A DNA stretch of 64,000 bases from Winogradskyella schleiferi. Its GTDB lineage: Bacteria; Bacteroidota; Bacteroidia; Flavobacteriales; Flavobacteriaceae. Shown in pieces: positions 8,325 to 16,380 of this stretch. The stretch lies in assembly GCF_013394655.1 (NCBI RefSeq), contig NZ_CP053351.1, positions 1,828,501 to 1,892,500 of the forward strand, written 5' to 3'. Both the position numbers and the translations under genes were made by a program. The notes under the pieces were generated by a model. It was not told where the DNA came from, did no database searches, and saw only the letters and a list, made by a program, of their open reading frames with translations. Position 1 is the stretch's first letter. Each line of letters starts with the position of its first letter.

Positions 8325-9470
8325 ATGAATTTAGAGTTGTTAAATACTATATTTCCTGCTGTAAAGAATCCTGAATTATTTGGTCGATATATAACAAATT
8401 CCCACATTGAAAAGTGCTTGGAAAAATTACCGCATTCGAGAATTTCAACGCTCGGATATTCGGTTGAAAAACGACCAATATATAGTTTGACATATGGCCA
8501 TGGACCAATCAACATCTTATTATGGTCACAAATGCATGGCAACGAATCCACATCGACAAAAGCCCTTTTTGATTGTTTTAATCTGTTTGAAACCGAGCAC
8601 AAACTGTCAAAAGATATTTTAGAGCGTTGTACTTTGGTTGTTATTCCAATATTAAATCCAGATGGTGCAGAAAAATATTCACGCTTAAATGCCAATCTGG
8701 TTGATTTAAATAGGGATGCGCAAGACTTGTCGCAACCAGAAAGTAGATTATTACGACAAGTTTATAAGGACTTTAAACCTGATTTTTGTTTTAATCTTCA
8801 TGGACAACGCACCATTTTTAGTGCTGGAGAAACCAATAATGTAGCTACACTTTCGTTTTTGTCGCCTTCACAAGATGAAGCGCGCTCTATAACTACGAAC
8901 AGGAAAACCGCCATGTCTATTATCGTAGAGATCAATAATTTATTACAACCCGAAATTCCAAACGGTATTGGTCGCTATGATGATGGTTTCAATCTTAATT
9001 GTGTTGGAGATACCTTTCAGAATTTTGGTGTGCCAACTATTTTATATGAAGCGGGTCATTATGCTAATGATTATGCAAGGGAAGCCGTAAGACGTTTAAT
9101 GTTCATTGCAATTTTAAAAGGTCTCGATGTTATAACTAACGGCGTCAGGAATGAGAACTATGATACTTATTTTAACATTCCTGAAAATGCAAAGTGTTTT
9201 TATGATATCATTATACGAAATGCTAAGCAAGACAATATGGAGAATGAGCTTGTTGATATCGCGATTCAATTTAAAGAAACACTGATTAATAGCAAATTAC
9301 ATTTTGTGCCGATTGTTGAAGCTATTGAAAAATTGAAGAATAAATTTGGTCATAAAGAAATCGATGCAAAAGGTAAATTGTTAAAAACTGAAGAAAATTC
9401 TGATTTAATAATAGGTGGCGAAATCGATTTCGTATTATTGAATAATGAGAAAATATCACTAAAACCTTAA
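8325..9470 (+). CDS. M14-family zinc carboxypeptidase
   Basis: A 381-residue peptidase. The zinc ligands are visible as HxxE in SQMHGNEST (His about 71, Glu about 74) and a downstream His in FNLHGQRTIF (about 159). The catalytic Glu is probably that in LYEAGHYAND (about 242). A typical substrate-binding N-R pair is suggested by VDLNRDAQ. There is no signal peptide, so it looks cytoplasmic, unlike secreted digestive M14 enzymes. This fits a role in processing intracellular peptides or murein peptides rather than scavenging. The last 100 residues form an extra C-terminal region without recognised motifs. It is divergent from the XRE regulator with palindromic sites in between, and an Lrp/AsnC gene follows 75 nt downstream. 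Confidence 0.88.
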   Translation: MNLELLNTIFPAVKNPELFGRYITNSHIEKCLEKLPHSRISTLGYSVEKRPIYSLTYGHGPINILLWSQMHGNESTSTKALFDCFNLFETEHKLSKDILERCTLVVIPILNPDGAEKYSRLNANLVDLNRDAQDLSQPESRLLRQVYKDFKPDFCFNLHGQRTIFSAGETNNVATLSFLSPSQDEARSITTNRKTAMSIIVEINNLLQPEIPNGIGRYDDGFNLNCVGDTFQNFGVPTILYEAGHYANDYAREAVRRLMFIAILKGLDVITNGVRNENYDTYFNIPENAKCFYDIIIRNAKQDNMENELVDIAIQFKETLINSKLHFVPIVEAIEKLKNKFGHKEIDAKGKLLKTEENSDLIIGGEIDFVLLNNEKISLKP

Positions 9471-9511
9471 AATAATTCAAATATAATATAGAATTCCTAA
9501 ATTAAATGTTC

Positions 9512-9519
9512 TATTTTTG
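9512..9519 (+). promoter_or_regulatory. putative -7 box for the Lrp/AsnC gene
   Basis: TATTTTTG fits the Bacteroidota TAnnTTTG -7 consensus and lies 26 nt before the ATG at 9546. No convincing TTTG -33 element is present at 19-23 bp upstream, so this is tentative. Confidence 0.35.
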
Positions 9520-9545
9520 TCTTTACTTTAAAGATTGTATAAAAT

Positions 9546-10028
9546 ATGGCTAAATTTAAATTAGACGAAGTTGACCACCAAATACTCGATATGCTTATCG
9601 ATAATACTAGAATTCCATTTACCGATATTGCAAAGAAATTATTGATTTCTGCTGGTACAGTCCATGTTCGCGTAAAGAAAATGGAAGAAGCAGGTATTAT
9701 AAAAGGTTCTTCATTGACATTAGATTATCAAAAACTCGATTATTCGTTTATTGCTTATGTTGGCGTTTACCTCCAGAATACATCACAAACAAAATTTGTT
9801 CTAGAGCGCATTTACGATATTCCTTATGTAACTGTTGCACATATTACCACAGGAAAATTTAATATTTTCTGTAAAATTAGAGCAAAGAATACCATGCATG
9901 CTAAAGAGATTATTTTCATGTTAGATGATATTGATGGCGTTTATAGAACTGAAACCATGATTTCCTTGGAAGAAAGTCTGAATGATAAAAAACGTTTGAT
10001 GCATACTATTTTTAATGAATTAGATTAA
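9546..10028 (+). CDS. Lrp/AsnC family transcriptional regulator
   Basis: A 160-residue one-domain-plus-RAM regulator. The N-terminal winged HTH (about residues 5-55) begins VDHQILDMLIDNTRIPFTDI and has the usual LLISAGTVHVRVKKMEEAGII helix region. The C-terminal RAM/ligand-binding domain (about 65-145) is beta-alpha-beta. Proteins of this type form octamers and sense amino acids; the effector here cannot be read from sequence. A strong hairpin terminator follows directly. The M14 peptidase precedes it by 75 nt and may be co-transcribed in part. Confidence 0.92.
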   Translation: MAKFKLDEVDHQILDMLIDNTRIPFTDIAKKLLISAGTVHVRVKKMEEAGIIKGSSLTLDYQKLDYSFIAYVGVYLQNTSQTKFVLERIYDIPYVTVAHITTGKFNIFCKIRAKNTMHAKEIIFMLDDIDGVYRTETMISLEESLNDKKRLMHTIFNELD

Positions 10029-10044
10029 ATAAAACAATATTCCT

Positions 10045-10082
10045 AAAAGCCCTATGATATTTAGACATAGGGCTTTTTTTTT
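10045..10082 (+). terminator. intrinsic terminator after the Lrp/AsnC gene
   Basis: A perfect 12-bp stem (AAAAGCCCTATG at 10045-10056 with CATAGGGCTTTT at 10066-10077), a 9-nt loop and a T run from 10074 to 10082. Confidence 0.92.
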
Positions 10083-10093
10083 ACGTTTATGTT

Positions 10094-10612
10094 ATGAACT
10101 CGAATCCCATTGAAGCAAAAGAATACCATTCTTACTATAAAACCTATCTGGAAAAGGCAAATACAGATGGACCTATTGTTGAAGGATTAAAGGAAAATTT
10201 AAATGTCTTAGTATCGTTTTTTTCTGATATTCCGGAAGAAAAACAAAATTATGCCTATGCTGAAGGAAAGTGGACAGTGAAGGATATTTTACTTCATATC
10301 ATAGATACAGAACGCATTTTTGCTTATAGAGCTTTACGAATTGCTAGGCGAGATAAAAGTCCAATGGTGGGTTTTGAACAAGATGATTATGTGGCGAATG
10401 GATATGCAGTTAAACGAACCTTAGAAAATCTTATTGAAGAATACAAAGCTGTACGACAAGCAACAATTGCATTATTTAATAGTTTCGAAGCTTCCACCTT
10501 GCTTCAAATAGGAGAGGCTAGTGGTGCCGCTTTTTCAGTAAGAGTGCTTGGTTATATCACTATTGGTCATGAGAACCATCATATTCAAATTATTAAGGAA
10601 CGTTATATCTAA
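10094..10612 (+). CDS. DinB-family four-helix-bundle protein
   Basis: A 172-residue protein of the DinB/YfiT-like superfamily. The characteristic metal-binding histidines can be placed: one in WTVKDILLHIIDTERIFAYR and two near the end in IGHENHHIQIIKERY. Such proteins are often thiol- or metal-dependent transferases or hydrolases of unknown substrate, and no SOS link is implied by the name. Tryptophan and the ARRDKSPMVGFEQDDY segment are typical of the Bacteroidota subgroup. Its stop overlaps the stop of the convergent aroB by 4 nt. The terminator of the previous gene ends 11 nt before this start, so its promoter must lie within or beside that hairpin. Confidence 0.88.
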   Translation: MNSNPIEAKEYHSYYKTYLEKANTDGPIVEGLKENLNVLVSFFSDIPEEKQNYAYAEGKWTVKDILLHIIDTERIFAYRALRIARRDKSPMVGFEQDDYVANGYAVKRTLENLIEEYKAVRQATIALFNSFEASTLLQIGEASGAAFSVRVLGYITIGHENHHIQIIKERYI

Positions 10613-11679
10613 CTCCCATAATATTCAAAAGCTTTAAGTATAAGCGCATTGCTGACTACACAGTCTAATTTTGGTTTACCTATAGCTTCAAGCAACACAA
10701 AGTTTACAACGCCATGACTGTTCTTTTTGTCGTATTGTAATAAATCTATAATGACTTTTTGGTCTTGTTCGGTTATTTCTACTTTAGAGAACGTTTTCAA
10801 AATACCTGTATGGATTATGTCTAATTCCTCTTGGCTCAGACCACATATTTTGGTAGATAAATAAGTTTCTAATAGCATTCCAATCGCAATCGCTTCGCCA
10901 TGAAGGAGAGGCGTCTTATCTGCATTTTCTAAGAAATGACTTTCTATGGCATGACCTAGAGTATGTCCGAAATTCAATATTTTTCTTAAACCTTGTTCCT
11001 CAGGATCTTCTGTTACCACTTTATTCTTAATAATGACAGAATCATAAATTAAACGGTCCAAATCCGAAATGTCTAAATTTTCTAGGTGCGTTAAAATATT
11101 CCAATATTCCTTATTGTAGATTAAGCCGTGTTTTAGCATTTCAGCAAAGCCAGAAACCATTTCGTTTTGCGGAAGTGTATCTAAAAAAGAGGTGTCAATA
11201 CCCACTATTTTGCCTTCGTTAATAACGCCAATCTGATTTTTCAAGGCTCCTAAATCAACCCCTGTTTTCCCACCTACGGAAGCATCAACCATAGCTAACA
11301 GTGAAGTTGGGATATTTATATAGGGAATGCCACGCATATAAGTACTAGCTACAAATCCGCCTAAATCCGTGACAACACCGCCACCTAAATTGATTAATAA
11401 ACTCTTTCGATCTGCGTTATATTCTGATAGTGCTTCCCAGACTCCTGTGCAAATATCTATGCTTTTATGCTCTTCGCCATTTGGTATTTCCATGACTTCA
11501 ACAGCTATATCTCCAGATTCAACACGTTCTAAGAATTTAGGCAAACAATAATCATGCGTATTGGTATCTACAAGAATAAATATCTTAGAGGGTTTTGTAG
11601 TTTTCAAATAGTTATTCAGAGCTGAATAGACTTCAGAATTAAAATAAACAGTGGCATTTTTTGTCGAAATGGAATCCAT
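10609..11679 (-). CDS. aroB: 3-dehydroquinate synthase
   Basis: Second step of the shikimate pathway: DAHP is converted to 3-dehydroquinate using NAD and a divalent metal. At 356 residues it has the usual length. The NAD-binding segment NLGGGVVTDLGGFVASTYMRG, the active-site stretch LAMVDASVGGKTGVD and the zinc-ligand motif ILNFGHTLGHAIESHF are all visible. The start ATG at 11679 is preceded by a 91-bp divergent region shared with the proline dehydrogenase gene. It stands alone, away from other aro genes. Confidence 0.96.
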   Translation of the reverse strand: MDSISTKNATVYFNSEVYSALNNYLKTTKPSKIFILVDTNTHDYCLPKFLERVESGDIAVEVMEIPNGEEHKSIDICTGVWEALSEYNADRKSLLINLGGGVVTDLGGFVASTYMRGIPYINIPTSLLAMVDASVGGKTGVDLGALKNQIGVINEGKIVGIDTSFLDTLPQNEMVSGFAEMLKHGLIYNKEYWNILTHLENLDISDLDRLIYDSVIIKNKVVTEDPEEQGLRKILNFGHTLGHAIESHFLENADKTPLLHGEAIAIGMLLETYLSTKICGLSQEELDIIHTGILKTFSKVEITEQDQKVIIDLLQYDKKNSHGVVNFVLLEAIGKPKLDCVVSNALILKAFEYYGS

Positions 11680-11719
11680 TATATATAATCTTAATTGATG
11701 CTGTGAAAATACTTCCTTT

Positions 11720-11753
11720 TTTGAAAATACTACAATCAGAATAAATATATTTG
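11720..11753 (+). promoter_or_regulatory. promoter for proline dehydrogenase
   Basis: A TTTG -33 element (11720-11723) and a TATATTTG -7 box (11746-11753), separated by 22 bp, match the Bacteroidota sigma-A consensus. The expected transcription start near 11760 would leave a very short leader before the ATG at 11771. Confidence 0.55.
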
Positions 11754-11770
11754 CATATATTATTTAGCCT

Positions 11771-12943
11771 ATGATAGATCGCTCACTCTTTGAGAACACA
11801 GGTACGGCTTTTACTTTAAAGTCTGATTCTGAGCTCGAACGTGCTTATTTTTTATTTAAAATGATTTCGTCGGAACCCTTGGTTCGTATAGGAACTGCGG
11901 CCACTAATTTTGCGTTGAAAGCACATTTACCTGTAGAGAAATTGATACGTGCAACCGTATTTGACCATTTTTGTGGTGGTGTTAACGAGGAAGATTGTTT
12001 ACCTGTAATTGATAAATTATATACCGAAGGTGTAAGTTCAGTTTTGGATTATTCGGTTGAAGGCAAAGCTGAAGAAAATCAATTTGATAACGCATTAGAA
12101 AAGATCTTAAAAATTATTCGTTTCTGCGATGATAGGGAAGCAATGCCAATTGTGGTTTTTAAACCTTCAGGTTTTGGGCGATTTAAATTGTATCAAAAAA
12201 AGACCGAAGGCGTTACCTTGACATCTGAAGAAATGGCTGAATGGAATAGAATTGAGAATCGATTTGATGCCGTTTGTAAGTTCGCTAAAGAAAAAGATGT
12301 AGAAGTCCTTATTGACGGCGAAGAAAGTTGGATGCAAGATGCTGCTGATGATTTGGTGGAGGAAATGATGCGTCGTTATAACAAGGATGTCACCATAGTC
12401 TATAATACGCTGCAGCTATACCGTTGGGATCGTTTAGATTATTTAAAACAATTACATCAACGCGCTAAATCGGAAGGATTTAAAATTGGAATGAAAATCG
12501 TTCGTGGCGCTTATATGGAAAAGGAGCGCGAAAGAGCGTTAGAAAAGGGTTATGATTCACCAATTTGCGAAAACAAGAAAGCTACGGATGATAATTTTAA
12601 TGAAACCTTAAATTATATTCTTAAAAATTTAAATACCATTTCAGTTTTTATTGGTACGCATAATGAAGCCAGTTGTTATTTGGCCATGGAACTTATGGAA
12701 ACCCATAATATTTCTAAACAAGATAATAATGTGTGGTTTGGACAACTTTACGGAATGAGCGATCATATAAGTTTCAATTTGGCTGCCCAAGGTTATAATG
12801 TAGCTAAGTATATTCCGTTCGGACCTGTTAAAGATGTCATGCCTTATCTCATTAGAAGGGCAGAGGAGAATACATCTGTTTCAGGACAAACGACTAGAGA
12901 ATTATCTTTATTAAAGGCAGAGAGACGACGACGGAAATTATAG
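11771..12943 (+). CDS. proline dehydrogenase (PRODH)
   Basis: FAD-dependent oxidation of proline to delta-1-pyrroline-5-carboxylate, the first step of proline use. At 390 residues it is a stand-alone TIM-barrel PRODH, not the long PutA fusion. Family motifs visible are YNTLQLYRWDRLDYL, GMKIVRGAYMEKER with the substrate-binding region, IGTHNEASC, and the C-terminal PYLIRRAEENTSVSG, whose Arg pair binds the proline carboxylate. The partner P5C dehydrogenase is not in this window. It is preceded by a recognisable promoter and followed by a hairpin at 13050-13080. Confidence 0.95.
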   Translation: MIDRSLFENTGTAFTLKSDSELERAYFLFKMISSEPLVRIGTAATNFALKAHLPVEKLIRATVFDHFCGGVNEEDCLPVIDKLYTEGVSSVLDYSVEGKAEENQFDNALEKILKIIRFCDDREAMPIVVFKPSGFGRFKLYQKKTEGVTLTSEEMAEWNRIENRFDAVCKFAKEKDVEVLIDGEESWMQDAADDLVEEMMRRYNKDVTIVYNTLQLYRWDRLDYLKQLHQRAKSEGFKIGMKIVRGAYMEKERERALEKGYDSPICENKKATDDNFNETLNYILKNLNTISVFIGTHNEASCYLAMELMETHNISKQDNNVWFGQLYGMSDHISFNLAAQGYNVAKYIPFGPVKDVMPYLIRRAEENTSVSGQTTRELSLLKAERRRRKL

Positions 12944-13049
12944 TTAACTGACTATTATATCTAAAGTATTATTTAGACCATTGATTTAAACATGATTATT
13001 GTATTTTTGAAAGTACATTATTAAAAGCTCATAAAATAATCACAAAGGA

Positions 13050-13080
13050 AACCCTAATAAAAACATTTTTTATTAGGGTT
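13050..13080. terminator. bidirectional hairpin between PRODH and wzc
   Basis: A 13-bp perfect stem (AACCCTAATAAAA / TTTTATTAGGGTT) with a 5-nt loop, located in the 252-bp convergent gap. There is no T run right after the plus-strand arm, so termination strength is uncertain. The rest of the gap (12944-13195) holds nothing I can identify. Confidence 0.6.
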
Positions 13081-13195
13081 CTCTATATCATAAAACTTAT
13101 ACTTAACTCAATGGTGCATAAAAAAAAGTACAATGCGAAATTGATCTACAAGGTTTAAGTTAAAGTTTCTAATTTAATTTTAAATCCGGATAAAA

Positions 13196-15547
13196 TTAAG
13201 ATTTTTTGACTTTTTGAGGATGATTGCCATAACCGTAACCATAACCATAACCCTTGCTACCTGTTTTTACACCGTTTAATAGTAACGCCATTTTTGGTAA
13301 CCTATTTTCGTCATACAGAGGCTGTGCTATTCGAACCAGTTGTCTTTTGTCAATATTATCTGCACTTACGACATAGATGAACATGTCTGCATATTTAGAG
13401 ATTAACAATGTATCACTCACTAGACCTACGGCAGAAGTATCTACAATAATGTAATCATATTTTTTATCGAAATACTCAAATAATTCAATCAACCTATCAC
13501 TCATCAATAATTCAGAAGGATTAGGTGGTATGGTTCCCGAAGCTACAACGTCTAGAAAAGGATTGTCTTCACTTTTAATTACTATATCCTGTGGTTTTAT
13601 GGATTTGTCTGCAATAAAATCTGTTAATCCTTTTTCAACTTTCTCTTTCCTGTTTAGATAGTCCATTATTTTAGGCATTCTAATATCAGTTTCTAGTAGT
13701 AGAACAGATTTTTCCGAGTAAGAAATTGACATCGCAAGATTGGTGCTTGTATGCGACTTTCCTTCTTGAGCTGTAGTAGAAGTCACAAAAAGTTTCTTGG
13801 AATCTCCACCAGGTGTTTTGCCAAGCATAAAATCTACATTAGATCTAATAATCCTAAATGCCTCTGCTTTAGGAGAGTAATCTACTTTTTTGACTATTTT
13901 AGTTTTCTTGTTTGTTTTTGGTATATCTCCTAAATATGGAATGTCTAAAATTTTAACTAAATCTTCCTTCTTATGAATTTTATTGTCTAATAAGCTTAAG
14001 AAATAAATAGATCCAATTGGTATTGCCAATCCAAATAACATAGCACCCAAATAAGTTAACATGGTATTTGGAGATATAGGACTATAAGAAGAATAGCCTT
14101 TATCTATAGTTTTTGCATTAGGAGAAAACATTCCTAAACTTATAGCAGATTCTTCTCTTTTTTGTAAAAGATATAGATAAAGGGATTCTTTAATACCTTG
14201 TTGACGTTCAATACTTCTAAACTGTCTTTCTTTTGTCGGCGCACTATATATTTGACCTCTTATTCTAGCTTCCTCTCTATTTAGATTATTTAAGGTTATC
14301 TTACTGGTTCTTTCCATATTATCCAAGGAGTTAGTAAGATTGTCTTTTAAAGCATCTATTTGACTATTAAGGTTGATGACAATAGGATTTTGCTCACTAG
14401 AATTTTTGAGAAGCTTATCACGTTGCGCCACTAATTCATTATGAGTTTTAGTTACTTGGGAAATATTTGCGTCAGATATAATATTTGGAGGCAATAAATC
14501 TGAGCTTTTATTCTTTTGGCTTATTTCATTCTTTAAATAACCTATAAGTTCTATAGTATTGGCCGTAGTATTGATTTTATTTTCCGTTGCTTTTTCACTT
14601 TCCAAATATAAATTTGCTTGAGAACTTAAAGCTGTAAGTTTATTGTTCTTTTGAAGTTGTTCTGCTGTAAAATCGACTTCTTTTAACTCTTTTGAAACTG
14701 CTTGGAGCCTGCTGTCAATAAAATCTGAAGTGACCTGAATTACCGATTCCTTATCTAAAATCACATCAGTGTTGTATTCTCTAATGACTTGATTTAAAAT
14801 ATCGATAGCTCTATCAGGTATATTGTCACTAAATTCTAGTTTTAATATGCTAGATTCGGATTCTGATGAAATTTTTAATCGTGCTTGATAACTGTTCACC
14901 AAATTTCTTACCGGAATGATAGAAACTCTCAAATTACTACCGACCATTGGCGCATGTTTACCTATATTTGGAACAATGACCATGTCGCCGAAACCGGTTT
15001 TAATTCTATCTCCAAAGTTATAGGACTTACCTAGAGACTGGTCTCTATCCAATAGTGATTTCCCATTATCTTTGAACATCAAATATTTCGTTGGGGAAAC
15101 TACCTTAATATAGAGTGTAGTGTCCACTTTATGAATTACAGAGTCACTAGCAAAAAAATTTAATTTAAGAGGCGGGTTTTTATAAATTTCCAATTCTTTG
15201 ATCTGACCTTGCGAAAAAAATTGAATATTAAGATTTAACTTTTTTATAACCTTATTCATTAAAGACCTTGATTGAATAACCTCAATTTCATCAATAATTT
15301 GATTTGTCCCATTAGAAAACAAGCCTTTACTAGTAAAGGCTTCTAGGCTCGGTATTTTTTGGGATTGTTTGTCGTCCTTAATTTTAATTGTGGCGTTAGC
15401 TTTATATTTAGGTGTTTCATATCGTAAAAATGTATAAGCTAAAAAGATGGCTATGATTAGACTTAAAGAAATCACCTTCCAATAAGACAATATCAATTCT
15501 AATTGTTGCCTTAATTCGTTATTAGCTAATTTAGACTTGCTTTTCAT
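13196..15547 (-). CDS. wzc: polysaccharide copolymerase / bacterial tyrosine kinase (Wzc-like)
   Basis: Controls chain length and export of capsular polysaccharide in the inner membrane and works with Wza. At 783 residues it has an N-terminal Wzz domain with a transmembrane helix at about 22-44, a long coiled-coil periplasmic region, a second helix at about 500-525, and a cytoplasmic BY-kinase domain from about 560. The kinase shows Walker A TTAQEGKSHT (about 594), Walker A' LLLETDIRMP (Glu where Asp is more usual) and Walker B YDYIIVDTS. The C-terminus carries a tyrosine cluster GYGYGYGYG, the probable autophosphorylation site. It is last in the wza-side operon. No cognate tyrosine phosphatase gene is seen in the window. 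Confidence 0.95.
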   Translation of the reverse strand: MKSKSKLANNELRQQLELILSYWKVISLSLIIAIFLAYTFLRYETPKYKANATIKIKDDKQSQKIPSLEAFTSKGLFSNGTNQIIDEIEVIQSRSLMNKVIKKLNLNIQFFSQGQIKELEIYKNPPLKLNFFASDSVIHKVDTTLYIKVVSPTKYLMFKDNGKSLLDRDQSLGKSYNFGDRIKTGFGDMVIVPNIGKHAPMVGSNLRVSIIPVRNLVNSYQARLKISSESESSILKLEFSDNIPDRAIDILNQVIREYNTDVILDKESVIQVTSDFIDSRLQAVSKELKEVDFTAEQLQKNNKLTALSSQANLYLESEKATENKINTTANTIELIGYLKNEISQKNKSSDLLPPNIISDANISQVTKTHNELVAQRDKLLKNSSEQNPIVINLNSQIDALKDNLTNSLDNMERTSKITLNNLNREEARIRGQIYSAPTKERQFRSIERQQGIKESLYLYLLQKREESAISLGMFSPNAKTIDKGYSSYSPISPNTMLTYLGAMLFGLAIPIGSIYFLSLLDNKIHKKEDLVKILDIPYLGDIPKTNKKTKIVKKVDYSPKAEAFRIIRSNVDFMLGKTPGGDSKKLFVTSTTAQEGKSHTSTNLAMSISYSEKSVLLLETDIRMPKIMDYLNRKEKVEKGLTDFIADKSIKPQDIVIKSEDNPFLDVVASGTIPPNPSELLMSDRLIELFEYFDKKYDYIIVDTSAVGLVSDTLLISKYADMFIYVVSADNIDKRQLVRIAQPLYDENRLPKMALLLNGVKTGSKGYGYGYGYGNHPQKVKKS

Positions 15548-15575
15548 AAACTTTGACTATTATTAAAATCTAAAA

Positions 15576-16352
15576 TTATTTTACTAAAAAAACGGCGATG
15601 ATTGTAGTCAGTGTTCCAATAGCCGAGATTAAAACTCCATTGTTTTGGTTAAAGGTAGAAGACCTTACTTTGGCTTTATTGGGTTCTACATAAATAACGT
15701 CGTTTTGTTGTAGATAGTAAAAAGGGGAGTTTACTGTATTTATTGAGGTTAAGTCAATGTTTGCAAACTTCTTTTTTCCATCGACTTCTCTAATAAGTAA
15801 CACGTTTTTTCGTTTGCCAAATATAGTTAAATCCTTAGCATAACCTAAAGCCTCTAATAAAGTAATACTTTCGTCTTGTATGGTAAAAGTACCCGGACTA
15901 GTAACCTCACCGATAACTGTTATGGTAAAATTGGCCAACCTAACATTAACAATAGGATCATTTACCATAACTTTAATTCGCTCGGTAAGTAAAGCGGTTA
16001 AGTCAGAACGTGTTAGCCCTTCGACTTTAATGGTTCCTAGAACTGGAAATTCAATATTACCATTATAATCTACTAGGTAGGTTTGTTGTTGTGTAGAATT
16101 TCTTGCGGTAATTAAATCGTTAGTGTTGTTTGATACCGTTGGTAAATTAAAAGGTCTTACCGTATCTGGATCAAGAGCAGACACATTTATTGTTAATATA
16201 TCGTCCGGCTTATAAGTCAATTGAGTCGGTTCTGTTGTTAACTGACCTTCTTCTATTGGTTCATCCTGGAAGTAAACTATTTTTTTTCTTGATGCACATG
16301 AGCTAGCTGTAATAATCGCTAATACTGAAATGATAAGGATACGTATTTTCAT
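15576..16352 (-). CDS. wza: polysaccharide export outer-membrane lipoprotein (Wza-like)
   Basis: A 258-residue lipoprotein (signal ending TASSCASRKK, Cys about residue 19) with a Poly_export domain. The conserved start of the domain is YKPDDILTINVSALDP, followed by an SLBB-like part containing DYNGNIEFPVLGTIKVEGLT and ANFTITVIGEVTSPGTF. A C-terminal hydrophobic stretch (about 236-256, ISAIGTLTTIIAVFLV) is likely the outer-membrane or anchor helix. It is shorter than E. coli Wza (about 379 residues), as is usual in Bacteroidota. It lies 28 nt upstream of wzc in the same transcription direction and is the expected outer-membrane partner. Confidence 0.93.
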   Translation of the reverse strand: MKIRILIISVLAIITASSCASRKKIVYFQDEPIEEGQLTTEPTQLTYKPDDILTINVSALDPDTVRPFNLPTVSNNTNDLITARNSTQQQTYLVDYNGNIEFPVLGTIKVEGLTRSDLTALLTERIKVMVNDPIVNVRLANFTITVIGEVTSPGTFTIQDESITLLEALGYAKDLTIFGKRKNVLLIREVDGKKKFANIDLTSINTVNSPFYYLQQNDVIYVEPNKAKVRSSTFNQNNGVLISAIGTLTTIIAVFLVK

Positions 16353-16380
16353 TGGAGTTAATTTATAGGTTAAAAAGGGC

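Noticed and set aside
13205..13255. Microsatellite-like ccataaccgtaacc repeat as a non-coding element
   Set aside because: On the minus strand it encodes the Gly-Tyr tail of Wzc and is explained by the protein.
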